64,000 nucleotides of DNA from Himantopus leucocephalus (Eukaryota > Chordata > Aves > Charadriiformes > Recurvirostridae), in contig RSEF01000017.1 in assembly GCA_003993805.1 (NCBI GenBank), forward strand, positions 11,809,838 through 11,873,837, read 5' to 3'. Both the position numbers and the translations under genes were made by a program. Positions within the stretch are counted from its first letter, which is position 1, and each line of letters begins with the position of its first letter. Below are positions 40,509-52,504 of this stretch, one piece after another. Below the pieces are notes generated by a model. The model saw nothing but the letters and a program-made list of their open reading frames with translations, had not been told where the DNA came from and did not search any database.

Positions 40509-42172
40509 CCAACCAAGGGAGCTCTCCCAGAGATGTGACAGCTACACAGGCGCACGCTGCGTTCCCGAGCACCGCGCATCACCTACCATATAGCTGCAAG
40601 TCTTTCAGCCTCCCTAATGAGTCCTGTTAACTGGATCATTAACAATGATCAGCTATGCAAACGGCAAAAGAGGTAACCAGTTATTAACAGAGGACTCTTT
40701 TATTGTTTCTAAAAATCCGCCCGTGCAGCTAGGTGCATTCTTGTTCTCTGTGCACACGTTAAGGAGAAACTGCAGAGCAATAAACGTTAGTATTTAAAAA
40801 CACCCAACTTAAGAAGGGCACATTCACTATAACTTTCCTCTTTATGGAGGAATAACAAAGGATCCCTAAGCTTCTACGGTTCTGCAGAGACTATAAAACG
40901 ATTGTGAGTTTAACTGAATCTTTCCTGGTTTTAAAGGTATAAGATTAGTGTATATCAAGGGAATATGCTTTGCTAATACTTGAGGTTCAGTCCAGCTGCA
41001 TTTTTCCTGCATTTTATGGCATCTGTTTTTGTCACTTTCAGCAGTTAGGTAACACACCAAGATAAGAAACATGCCCCAAAATAAACTCTGTAAAATGAGA
41101 GATTTGGCTTACAGTTTCCCATTACGGGCTTTGTAGGACTGGAGGCTCGGGCAGCCAGAAATGCGCGGCACTAGTGCAGTAAGTGACATATTTCCTTGTT
41201 AATTTTTCATACGTAACAACAGATCTACTGCTCAGTAAATACATTTAATGAAGAGAGCCAGCTTACAGCAGCAAAGAGCAGTTTGGGGTACAAAGGCAGC
41301 GTGTGTAATCGGCGGGTTTGTCTCCTTCAACTTTCTGACAGAAAGCTTGGAAGCGTGAAAGAAAACGCTGAGCCCTCCACATACTGTTGCCATCATCTTT
41401 TACGTTCTCTTCCCAGCGAGCGCTGGGATGCTGAGCAGTGCTGAGTATGGAATGTTTAAGTACTGTTACACACATTAGAGGTTGTTTTCTCCCTGACCTG
41501 TACAGCATCAATCTGAAATTGTTCCCCAAACCAAAAGCCTTACCGGTGACCGGGGATGGCGTCACCTCTAACACCGTAACTCCTCCTTCTCCCAGCAATC
41601 CTGCGCTCCTGACCTCTGGGCCCCGTGTTCTTCCCAAACGCTCTTTCAGTGATTTTTATATAGAAATGTATCTTTACCTTCTTTCAGTTGTAAGGCTCCT
41701 AGGACTTCTACTGTCTCTCCGGGAAGGAGAAAGGAGAGACTTCTCATGCTCTCAGCCTCACCTGGTTGGACTGTGTTTGGTTTTCCACATCCCTGCTTTG
41801 CAGGCGCGTGCTTTCTCACCTGCGGTTACCAAATAATATGATCAAGTGGCTCCTTCCTGGAAAAGGAGGATTTCCTTCAGTACCATCCAGTATAAATTCC
41901 TCTGAGTTTGTTGCATGTGACTGATTTGTGGGTTCTCACATATCTTACAAATTCCTAACTCGACCCGCAGTAGTTTCTGGTTTCCGTTCTCCAGGGCCTC
42001 CTGTCTTGAGCCCAGCTCGGTCAAGCAGCAGTTGGGACTCGGCAGGTGAGACTAGAGGTACGCGCACACGGCCCATTCATCTGCTGCAGTTTCGTTTTCT
42101 CACGGCTTCCCATGTGAAATGTAGTGACTTCCACTTTGCAATTACACGCATTTTACTCTATCTTAGCACTGT
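40509..42172. other. Intergenic, no recognised gene
   Basis: Mixed-composition DNA. A short inverted repeat GATCATT/AATGATC lies at 40634-40650. The open frame at 41438-41836 plus has no recognised features. Confidence 0.5.
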
Positions 42173-43039
42173 TCACTCAAGAACTTCAAAGCACTTTGTC
42201 AAGATGAAGTTAAGTAACCTCTGGACAGCCTCCATGTGGCGGCTACGGAGCAAGCGAGTGTCCGCGGTGAAGTAGGAGGCAGGAGTCCTGCCCCGCTCTC
42301 TGCTCCATGCAATGGGCAGAAAAGGAAAGAACAGAAATAGCTGGAGTCCTGCCAGAAACACATTCTTCCTTTTAACACTTGGCATCACCTCCGATATAAT
42401 TGTGGAATTAAAATGGGTTTGAGTTTTACGCAGACCTTGTAAAACGCCAAAGCAGCCTAGCTTTCGGCCTTTTCTAAGCCCTCTGATAATGATGGTATCT
42501 GCACGTGAGCGGCAGCAACACACCTTACTCTCCAAACTCAGGTCCCCAGGAATTGGAGCTGTTTTGTGGGGAGAAAGTAGTTCTACAAATAGCTGCCAAT
42601 GGCTTTTCCGAGACCGCGCTTTTGTGCTGGAATAGCCAGAAGGGACTCTGGAGAATCCTGTCAGTGCCGGTGGGTGTTGGTGTGTGCAAACTATAACCTC
42701 TGGGACAAAACAGAAAGGCAGAAAAAGAGAGCACGAACACAAAACATGACTAGGAACTGCCTGCACTGGGGGAACCAAAGAGTAAAGAATCACAGAAAAG
42801 AGTATTGTATAGCTTTTATATTGATCTAAAATGGATTCCTGAATTCTGTAGGCACAATAGGGGTAGAACTGGAAAAGACATAAAGATAAATGAAGGCCAC
42901 AAATGGCCTTCATTACGTTAAAAAAGGCTTTCAGAGTGTGTGTGGTTAGGCTTATTTCTGTAGCACAAATGATAGTGGCTGCAGTGTAACTTCTGCTGTC
43001 GTTTAATACGTTGGGTGAAGTGTTAGGAGTCAATGCCAA
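42173..43039 (-). other. Unusually long open reading frame of unknown status
   Basis: A minus-strand frame stays open for about 300 codons between stops, at ordinary (not GC-rich) composition. From its first ATG (42911-42913) it would encode 246 residues, ending EVLE before TGA at 42173-42175. I recognise no family. Visible features are two hydrophobic stretches: one starting TILFSVILYSLVPP, about 36-76 residues after the ATG, and one reading VFLAGLQLFLFFPFLPIAW, about 185-203 residues after it. Between them are many Cys and basic residues. No CpG island, signal peptide at the ATG or flanking splice sites supports a gene. It may be a chance opening, a species-restricted gene, or the remnant of one. 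Confidence 0.2.
42889..42914. repeat. Perfect inverted repeat (11-bp arms, 4-nt loop)
   Basis: AATGAAGGCCA (42889-42899) and TGGCCTTCATT (42904-42914) are exact reverse complements around CAAA. It overlaps the first ATG of the long minus-strand frame. Confidence 0.9.
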
Positions 43040-46000
43040 CTGTATATGAAATGGACAAAGTCTGGGTCTGTATTAATTAGGGTTGACTGAAAGAGATGGT
43101 AGGAACATCCATGATTGATTTCTTTAAGCATAGTATCAGCTCCAAAAGGCATCAGCAGCTGGCCAGGGCAGCGGTCCGTTCCAACAGTTCTCTTACGAAC
43201 CCTGCCCAGATGAAAGCGAGCACTGCAGACAGCGCTGGAGGGGAAGAGCCTCCGTTCAAAGAGCAGTGCAAGCTCATGGGCAAGAAACACCTTATCTCCT
43301 GAGTCCATGGGTAGCTCACGCTTGTCTGCCGGCTTCTCCAGAAATGGTCAGATCATACAGCAAAAAAAATGGATATAAAAGCTTTTGAGCTACTTCTAAG
43401 GGATCTGTGCATGTGAACTAATAAAGGCAAGTCCATGGTCAGCAGGGTTAAATCCACCAGCCAACTGTCTGCAGCTCCCGCAGAAAACATTCAGGGGATC
43501 TACAGTTTGAAAAAGCTGAAACTGCCTGTCTAGCGTAATCACAAAAGCAATGATAAAAAAGTGTTCTTCTGTCTCAAAAAGTTTTATACAGCCGTTAACA
43601 AATTCTCAGAACCTTTGGGTGTGAGAGGTGAGATGTCTTTGGGGACTTGGTCTGAGCAATGTCGTCTGTTTACCATCTTATCTGTCTGGGGGTGACAGAC
43701 CTGGCCTTTCAGAAGTTGTTCTTCCCTGCATTCCCAGAATCCGTGCCCAGACGAGCTTCCCATCGGCTTCTTGCTCAATCACAGCCTGCAAAGCCGTATT
43801 ACAGAGTATCTCTTCTGTTAGTCTTGATTGCCAGAACAAGGACAGCAAAAAATGAGTGATCAAACATGTGGAAATGATGTGAGAAGGCAAATGAAATAGT
43901 TGGTGGAAAAGCAATTTCTGTAGGCTGGAGGCTGAAATCAGCAAAACAGTTGAAACCTGTCCACGCTGATCTCGCATCTGCACTTCCCATGTGCCGGGGT
44001 TAAGCAGATGGACCCCATCGCTGCATGTGATGTTAGTTAGGCAAAAACCTGGTTTGAACAATCTTGTGAAGGTGTGACATGCTACGGCGGAGCTACCAGA
44101 GCTGTTGGGTAGCTCCAGAGGCACAACGCCTGTCTGGGCCAGAGGCGTTCGGCCAAGCAGGGTATGCCACAGCTGCCAGATTTGTCTTGTAAATTCACCG
44201 AGAGCAGAGCTGATAAGAACATAAATACGCCTCTTGGACTCATTTCTTCCTTTAGTCACTATGGAGAGCCAGTAAGATCTGTCAGATCTATACATGGAGA
44301 GCCACTGGAGAATTTGGGGTTTTAGCTCTGCATTGGGAAGAAATTGTCTCTAGCTGTCTCGTAAAGGTTTCAGCCAACACGAATAATACGTGGATTAGAG
44401 CTCCTTAGCATAGTTACTCTTTATTGGACCAATATGCTGATGGAAATTCAAAACCCATTCCTAGGAATACTTGAAATTACGAAAGCATAAGTGTCTTCTC
44501 ACTGTTTTTGAATAGTAACCAAGGAACATTAAATTACACAGTAATTACCGTGCAGCGGATGGATAACGGCCTGGCTAGTTCTGTGTCATTGGAAGAAAAA
44601 TGTATGGCTATTTCTGTGTTTGCAGTGCTGCAAATTCATTGTGGCTTCCTAACACTAATAATCTGTATGCACCTGGAAAAAGTCATTGCTGATATTTATC
44701 AATTAAACCGGGTCACCACAGAATTGCATAACACTTTCCAAATATTTGTGTCCCTCTTGGTTTAGCTGTTCCTTTTTTTTTTTTTNTTTTTTTTTTTTTT
44801 TTTTTGTAGGTACTGGGCTAAACTGTGCAGTGGATAGAATAGGGTTCTTTAATGAAAAGCTTAGTTATTTCTTTTTTCTAGAGGTTATTGCAAAAATTTA
44901 AGTTTCTGTTAAGTGCTGGATTTTACAATCTGATAAATTGATACAGTGCCATGTAAACAAGCTGTGTAAATATATATGCAGATCCATGCCTTTTACAGGG
45001 ATATTTTTTTTAACAAAATAAGAACTTCCACAGAAGTAGTATTCTCAGGAAGTAATTATAATGTGCACAGTGTTGTGCGTTAGCACGCTAAATGATATTG
45101 CTAGGTCGGAATTTACTGCCGGCAGGTTGCGTATTTTAAGTACTGTGCTTTGCTCAAAACAAAAAACCCCAAATATTTACTGACTTTTTTTTGCTACAAA
45201 AATCCCATTATTAGGCCCGAAAAATCTGCTGGCATTAATCTAATCAGAAATCCATTGAACGGATATATCTTTTTATCTAGTCCTTGAAAAAAAAATTGTA
45301 AAATTGATAACTGCTATGCCTGGCCCTGATCCAGCACAACTCTTCTCTTCACCAGGCTGAATGGTGAGAAGAAACACCTTTAATTACTATAAGAGGTTAG
45401 GGGGGAGAGTACAATTGTAGCAGAAATGGTAGTAATATAAATTTCTGTCTGTTAGGCCTGTCAGTATTTGCTGCTTCAGTGGAAATCCTTTTTGAGGCTG
45501 GGTTCTCTCTCCCCCGGCACAGAAGACGCGCGTGCTGGAGGTCGTTCAGTGGGCGCTGCCGCCTCTGGCCGGAGCCGATTCCCGTGACAAAACCTGGACA
45601 CAGCTGTGTGACAGCGCGAGCCTTACCTTGGCTGCACGTCACGCAGAGAGTGAAAGCTCCCCATAAAACACTCAAAAGTGCAGCTAAACCCAGCTGAAGG
45701 TTCGGGCTTTTCTATAACTGCCATTTCGCAGCTGATGCTTTCGTAACTGGGGATAGTAACAGACGCTGGCTCAGGCAACTCCGTACTTACTGCCGTTCAT
45801 GGCACAAAGCCAAAGCCAACTAAAAATGACTCTGTAACACCCCAAATGCTGAAAGACTAACTTCGTACGTAGCTTACAGCATAAGAAATGTTAGCAAAAT
45901 GAGACATGGATATTGATTACAATTATAAATTGTTGCGGTTAATTGCAAATACAGGTTATTCGTTTCTCTGCCGTTCCCCAGGAGTTCAGCTTGCTTGCTG

Positions 46001-47399
46001 AACATTTTCAGGGAAGTTCAGCACACCAAGCACATGCAGGCTGTGAAGATGCCTTCCTAGCAGCTCTGTGCCACAGAACGTGGGGATAAACGCTTCATTA
46101 GTGGTATATTTGCTTGTGAGAGGCATCGCTCCGCGATTCGGCGCGGCCATCTTTCCCTCAGGGATTTTTCAGGCAAATTTCTGAGAACTCACCTAATGTT
46201 ATGAAAGAGTCAAACTTGATTCTTCACTTTCCAGGTCACTTTAAGCATCCCAGCTAAAGCCTGCCATGACCTAAAGACCGTCTCTCCCCTTACGGAAGCG
46301 ACCCGCTGAGCGCTCGGAGTCCAGCTGCTCTGCTGCTTGTCTTCATAACCACGGCAGCTTCCCGCGTGTCAAAAATACACCCCCTTTATGCCCTCTTTAT
46401 AGTGATTTGCCAGCCCTCAGATACTCTTAAAACACGTTTTTATTCCCTGTAGATCAAGAATCTAATGTTTATTCCTTTGCTTCTCTTTAATTAGAATGAG
46501 AACAGACCACGATCCACACAGCCCCCGCTGCCTACGTGGGTAGCGACATACCGTACCAGAGACTGACCACCAGCCTTAAATGCAATAATGGGACGACAAG
46601 TGCCAACGATGTTTGCGGTTCGCTATACTTAGTTTTTTTAAGAAAGATACTGCAGACTCAGGCAAATTTGTTTGAAATATGGGATTAAGCAGAGTTCTAA
46701 TCAACTCGCTCCCAGGACAAGACCAAAAGGACTCGAAGGTCTGGCAGGGGAGGTGCAATGCTCTAACCCTGGAAAGCAGAAACGCGGACAGCTGGCAGCG
46801 GCATAACGGCATGCACCACAACGCGGCTGCTCAAGCATTTCACCCCCGCCCAGACCCTGGCTGCTAATGTGAATCGGACGTGCTGCACGTGGGTTTCACC
46901 TGTAGCCTCTCAAATGCTTTTCAAAGGGATCTCAGAAATGCATAGGCCGTTTATTTTACTGATCATTATTTTAGCTACAGATAAATTAATTGCTACCAGG
47001 AATGGTTTAAATTCTCCTTATTCAGAAGGGATAAATTCCTGCAGAGGTAGGAAAAAACTCCACTGAAGCGTCCAGCTGGTTGGAGGGTTCCCATTGTAGA
47101 AGCTGGGAACAGCCAAAGTGTGCGAGGTAAATGAGAGGCGTTTGCCAGTGTCAGTGTGACGACTGCAGTGAGCCGGAGGGCGGAAGCTGTGTGAGAGGGA
47201 GAGGCTCTACCCTTCGTTAGAGTAAACCCAGCCCATTGCCAGCAGTTCATGATGCGGCCGGGAGAAGAACCAGCATTGAAAAGATGGAAAGAAAAGAGAA
47301 AAAAAGCCATTCTTAAAATGTCTAGGCATATCTCTTCACACTGCATTTGATGTTATGACCCTTTCTTACGGTAACTCACATCAAATTGCATTTTGAAAA
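43040..47399. other. Intergenic, no recognised gene
   Basis: No exon or transposon is recognised. It contains a T-run at 44773-44805, a 9-bp inverted repeat (GGAGCTACC/GGTAGCTCC, 44089-44116), and one YY1-like site, GCGGCCATCTT, at 46143-46153. Composition drifts to AT-rich at its right end. Confidence 0.5.
44773..44805. repeat. Poly-T run with one ambiguous base
   Basis: Thirty-two T's interrupted by an N at 44786. No retrotransposed body is recognised next to it on either side, so it is treated as a simple repeat; its true length is uncertain because homopolymers are error-prone. Confidence 0.9.
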
Positions 47400-50300
47400 A
47401 CAGCAAGAGAGTTATATAATTAGTCCTGGCTTTCTGAAGTAAAAAAAAAGACAAACCAAAATCGTAATTCACCTATTTGCAATTAAAATCTCTCCTTCCA
47501 AGCAGCATTAAGTCACTGTGAAGACCATAAGTGTGTACAAATAGAACTTCTTTTAGTCACCTGGATGTCTTTGCTATCATCGTGCCTAAGTATGAAGCCT
47601 GATTGTTATTTTGATTTGGGTTTTTTTTCTCCTTTTCCTTTAGATGAAGATTATTATTACGGGTGCCTAAGCTTTAGTCTTTACCTTCCAACAGACAAAA
47701 AATGACAAAAAGTTATAGGAAAGTGCTCTAAATATGGGATTTTCTTAACAGCTGGGAAGAAAAGATAGTTTGGAAACCAAAATATCCTGGAGGCACTTTC
47801 TCCATCCATAGTATATTTGATAAATTGCCTTCTGCTTCCAGGGCAGGCACTCAGCTTCTTCGTTAGTATAACAATCCTTCTCTTCTCAAACTTAGATAAT
47901 TTGAATGAAAAATTAGCTTCATGAAATGTATCAATTAATAGTGTCAATAAATTTTAAGTTGTGATTACATATCACTTACAGTAATGCTATCCTTCTCTAC
48001 TGTAGATCAAAATATATTTATTCAGCATTCTTAAGATCAAATATCCTTTCTCTTTGCTTGACAAAAACAATCCAGTGTGCTGTCGAGTACCAAGGTGACT
48101 TGAAAGTTTTTCTAATGTGTAATCCCTTTTTAATCCCTTTTTATCATGTATGAACTCAAAGACAAAATATCTGCATTATCTTAAGTAAACTAGGTAAAAT
48201 GTATTTCAAAAAGTTTCGAGTCAAAAAGTAGCAAATCATTGTATGTATTTTCCATATTTGTATAGGTTTCATTATATTCTCGTTCTAAGTTACTCTTAAG
48301 TCTCTTTCATATTTAAAAAATGAACTACACACCTATCATGCAAAATGTAAAGAAGTATGTTCAACTAGTTCAAATTAGATATACAGTAAAAATACACTTC
48401 CAAAGAAATATCATTTCCATTTTTGTTCATGTTTTTAACAGAATTTCAGACTAATACATCAAATGTGGAACTGTACAAGTATGTGAAGAAACATTAGGAT
48501 TGCAGTAGTAAAAAAATGTACAGCATTCAAAACCAACAAGCTCTAAACAACCAAACAATACCACAGGATTGAAACAATCATGGGGACAACATAGGTCATT
48601 GGAGCCAGTGAGTGAATCCTAATGCACCTACATAAAGACCCTACATAGAATATTGTCTCTTATTTATATGCAAAATCCCTGATTTGATTAAACCAGACAA
48701 TTTCTCTAATTGTCTCTTATAGGGTTTAGATAAGATTAACATGAGAGTATTCCCCTTCATAAATGTCAGTTACTTGAAAAGGCAATATTGAGAATTGATT
48801 GGAAAGGTATTTCCATCCATGTGGATTCAGGTAGTTAAAATACAAGATCACAAATAACAGCACTGCAGTTTTAGAGAACCATTGGAATTGTTATCCGCTA
48901 CATTTGCCGTAACACTTAAGAATTCAGGATTCAGTTTCTTAAAACTGTTTACAGGTTAATACACAGGGTTTTTAATTATGGGCTGTCTCCATTTAACAGC
49001 GGACCAACATCGCCTTTTAAATTAAGAAAAGATCCAGCTAAACATGTCAACAAAAATAAAACCTCCAAGGTAATTGACAATGAACAAAACATTACATACA
49101 GCAGAATCTCTGTGTCCGAATATCTTTGAGAGGCGGATACGTTCTCTTTTACAGTCCACTAACCAGCACAATTTCCTTATTAGACATTTATAGTATGAGG
49201 AAAAATGTCTTGGACAAACCTGTAACAGTTATTAATTGAACCCAAATTATGTGTTTTAATGTTCCATCATTGTGTGTGAACTCAATGAACTGTGCTAGTC
49301 TACTGGTTTTAGTGACCAGAACGTAATCCCTTTCACAGATTTTAGCTAGTTACGATTTTTTAGGACTCTCTTGCTTTTCAGATAACTCACCTGTGGGGCT
49401 TTTTAAGCTGAACTGTAAAAAAGGTTAATAAATGACCTAATTATGTCAGCATTTCTATCCCACAGTCCTCATGCTCTGAGATCTCTCACTGATCTCGATA
49501 GGAATTTGGCTTGAAAAAGAATGGCAAATTTTCAGCTGAGAAAGCTGAATAAATGTAGCACTTTTAAAACCAAAACATTGTTACCAAAGAGTCTGGCCTA
49601 CTAAATCGTCTTCAGTGCGCTGAAAAGGGCAAAGATCACGAATCTTGGCACCTATCTTGCTGTTTATTTGGAATAATCTTTTAGCGATTTTGATCCAATG
49701 GGAATGACAGATTAGTTTTAGAGAGCTAGCCACATACAACCTACCATTTGACTGAATTAACTGGTCGTAACGGGTTTGAAAAGGAACAACCATATGCATC
49801 TTATGTACCACTCGAAATCTATAAAACTACGGGGCAAACAGCATAGTGTATACTCGTTCTTATACATATTTAAACTTTGCTGAGGTATTTCTTTAATTAC
49901 AGAAAAGCATCTTTAAAAACAATAGGAAAAAAACTCAAAATGTGAGTTATATTCTGCACAGATTTATGGGGGAGAAGGAATTCAACTGTATTGAAAGGTC
50001 CCGAATCATTAAAGGAATAACCACGTTTGTCAGTATCGATAATATCATAGTCTTCCTTGGCTTTTTATTACTTCAAAGCATTACAAAAAATGTAAGGCTG
50101 TGACTTTATAAAACATAATTTTGCCTCAACTTTGCCCACCAGTGTTGTAAAATAACCTGAAATACTTCTGTCTTTTGCCTAGGGAAAATATTACCCAGTG
50201 CCCACCTCTGTAATGGACCGACTGTGGCCACACAGCTGCCGGGTACCCCGCTTGCCTCCTCCGTGAAACGGGACAAGCCATCTCTTGCACAAAAGCAAGA

Positions 50301-50619
50301 TTGTTTTCATAAATGCTAGCTGAAGTCAAGTTTCTTTCACGCAGCAAAATTAAGTATAGTTTTTCTGTTTGAATTTTAACAATATCTGATAACTTCTACC
50401 TGCAACTAACAGTTATTTATTTCTCTATAATGAAGATACCTAGACTGTCGTACAAGCTGGATTTCTCACCCATATATACTTCAGGAACAGGAGGAATGTA
50501 CACATCGTATTTAGAGTTTATCCTAGGCAGATACTGTGTTTGAAGTGCAGTTTTCTAATCCTTTTAAATACAATCAGCCTATCTTGATTGTGACACTAAT
50601 GTTAAATGTAACTGCAGCC
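47400..50619. other. AT-rich non-coding block beside LHX2
   Basis: About 3.2 kb of AT-rich sequence with almost no CpG and very few open frames (none of 60 codons between 47.95 and 49.58 kb). No transposon or coding exon is recognised. A short direct repeat lies at 48121-48142 (AATCCCTTTTT twice). It could be a long 3' UTR of LHX2, a downstream regulatory block, or plain intergenic DNA; the sequence alone does not decide. Confidence 0.5.
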
Positions 50620-51138
50620 ATTACCAAGTAGTTTCCATAAGTGGTTTTATTACTGGTTAGATTTTACAAATTCTGGTATTCGAACAGACTTCGACCTTAA
50701 AATTCTAAAACAACAAAGCAACCAATGAAAGGCTTAGGACTATTCAAAGTAACAAACTCTTAACATTTTTGCCCTGGTCATAAATATACAGAGAGAAAAA
50801 GAGAGAAGTGGACATGGAATCCAAAGTATGTAGATAAAACAGTATATAAGGCACATGGCAGTCTTTGAAAATACAGAAGCTTTAGCCAACTTAAATTAAT
50901 TGCTGTTTCCCTTGCTCAGTCCACAAAACTGTACAGTTACACAAATGTTGTGTTGCAATAGATCTTCCAAGTTATTCTTCAGTCCATATTCCGTCATACC
51001 AAAACACTACATTTCCTTCTGTTTTTTAGGAGAGATCCTAATCGTGGTTAGTCAGTTGCTCAAAGCCTCTATTAAAATACACTTGGAATTTCAACTAAGA
51101 ATAATTTCTTTTTTAAAGAAATTATTAAGAAAGAGTCA
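50620..51138 (-). other. Minimum LHX2 3' UTR candidate
   Basis: Non-coding sequence directly after the LHX2 stop. The first AATAAA in gene orientation is at 50646-50651, which would give a UTR of roughly 0.5 kb with cleavage near 50620-50635. Further AATAAA copies at 50416-50421 and 50064-50069 would give 0.7- to 1.1-kb UTRs. The true end cannot be decided from sequence alone, and the AT-rich DNA continues leftwards without a break. Confidence 0.5.
50646..50651 (-). terminator. First AATAAA after the LHX2 stop codon
   Basis: Canonical polyadenylation hexamer on the gene strand, 488 bases after the stop codon. It is the nearest such signal downstream of the terminal exon. AT-rich DNA makes chance hexamers common, so this is only the most proximal candidate. 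Confidence 0.4.
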
Positions 51139-51426
51139 TCAGAAAAGATTCGTAAGAGTTGTCTGTGAAGGACTTCGAGATTCATGAACCTCAAGACTTC
51201 CGGGCACTGACGTCAAGACAGATGTCACAGTAGGCATAGTAGGATTAGTCAAGTCCGTTAAAGTAGTGGGAGTGCTGGATGGACTCATGGAGGCATTGGA
51301 TATTTCTGAGGCAGGACCTGATGGGGTCCCTGCTTGGAGTGTTGAGTCTGAAGTCTTATCCACCCCTGTGTTTTCTTGACGTAAGAGGTTCCGTCTGAAT
51401 TTGGCTCGAGCATTTTGAAACCAAAC
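51139..51426 (-). CDS. LHX2: LHX2 terminal coding exon (homeodomain helix 3 and C-terminal tail)
   Basis: LIM-homeodomain transcription factor acting in the nucleus, with known roles in forebrain, eye and limb development. The exon opens in phase 0 after an AG acceptor (intron side ends CTATTTCAG) with VWFQNARAKFRRN, the DNA-recognition helix of a LIM-class homeodomain. It encodes 95 residues and a TGA stop at 51139-51141. The tail contains NTGVDK, GTPSGPASE, a Ser/Thr/Pro-rich stretch with TTLTDLTNPT, and the terminal SPSQTTLTNLF shared by LHX2 and LHX9. NTGVDK plus GTPSGPASE fit LHX2 as I remember the family; LHX9 has a different, shorter middle section. Several tail positions differ from the mammalian protein as I recall it (for example TSDST and LEVHESR), so a close LHX2-like paralogue is not excluded. 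Recognition of a LIM-homeodomain exon is near certain; the LHX2 assignment is somewhat less so. Confidence 0.92.
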   Translation of the reverse strand, partial: VWFQNARAKFRRNLLRQENTGVDKTSDSTLQAGTPSGPASEISNASMSPSSTPTTLTDLTNPTMPTVTSVLTSVPGSLEVHESRSPSQTTLTNLF

Positions 51427-52490
51427 CTGAAATAGTTTAATATAACAGGGTAGCATTTAAAGAGCTGCAGTGTTTAAAAAAGCAAAAGCATAATCACAAA
51501 TTCACCAACGCTTGAATTGTGGAAGATGTTTTTACTGGTTACATGTTAGAAAAGTAGCCCAGGTCATGAGAAGTGTCCTCTGCGCGCCTGCGAAGCATTC
51601 CTCTTTCCCTCTCCTGCGCTCCTGTATAAACAGTCTGCCTGGGACAGGAGTGGACTAAGGATGGAGGAGGGGAGTCTTTCTGTGCAGGCTATGCATAAAG
51701 ATGCTTAGATATTTGGCAGCCTGCGTGAATCCTCGATCGCCCTCAATCCCAGAAGTGTTTGTCTGGATGAGGCAGACATCAAGCATCTGACGAATATAAA
51801 ATAATGAGTTTCAGCACCCTCGTATCTCAAGTCCCTCTCCCATCGCAAGCAGCAGGTGACACAGCCCACAGCACCCTGCCTTTCTGCGGGCCCTGACAGC
51901 TCCCCCAGGAACTTTCCCGTGTCCCACTGTCAGCAGTGCTCTCGCTTTTCTAAAAGGAATGTCCCTCTCTCTTACTTTTCTCTTACTCTTCTTTCTCAAA
52001 AGCTTCAGCTCCCTTGGCCTGTGCCAGTCTCCTTTTTCAACTGTTTTCGGTACTGGAATGATGTCGGGAAAAGCGGCTTGAATGGTATTAAAGACCCACT
52101 TTGCATTAAAAACTGTCATTTCAGTAGAAATTATATCCACATACAGAAATTTTTCCAAGATTGCTACTTCTTGCATTATTTGATTATTATCTATGAATGA
52201 ATGACAAAAGCTATGGCTTCATCTTTCTCAGTTAAATTTCAGTGTTTAGGTCCAAGTTAATAATGCTCTCCACTGTCTGCAGGATTTGTTTAAAGATAAC
52301 ATATTTTTCCGACCTATTTGAAAATAGATAAAATAAAATGTATTGGTGAAACTTGCATAAAACCTAGGTACAGCATGTTACTTTGACTAAAATTGAAAAT
52401 GTCGTTAAATACCGTGTTCAACCTGGTATATGTTGATACCAGCTAATTTTACTGCTACAAACTAGCTGGAATTTCACTGTGCTTATTTAT

Positions 52491-52504
52491 CAGAAGGCCT
52501 TCTG
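52491..52504. repeat. 14-bp perfect palindrome in the last LHX2 intron
   Basis: CAGAAGGCCTTCTG is its own reverse complement. It is short enough to occur by chance. Confidence 0.85.

Noticed and set aside
1..47400. NEK6 kinase exons, expected beyond the LHX2 3' end by comparison with human
   Set aside because: Codings of HRDIKPAN and of the activation-loop GTPYYMSPE were looked for by eye on both strands and not found; absence is not proof.
51811..52176. 121-codon minus-strand frame just upstream of the LHX2 terminal exon
   Set aside because: Lies inside the intron, shares no homeodomain or LHX2 features, and the two flanking exons join in phase without it.
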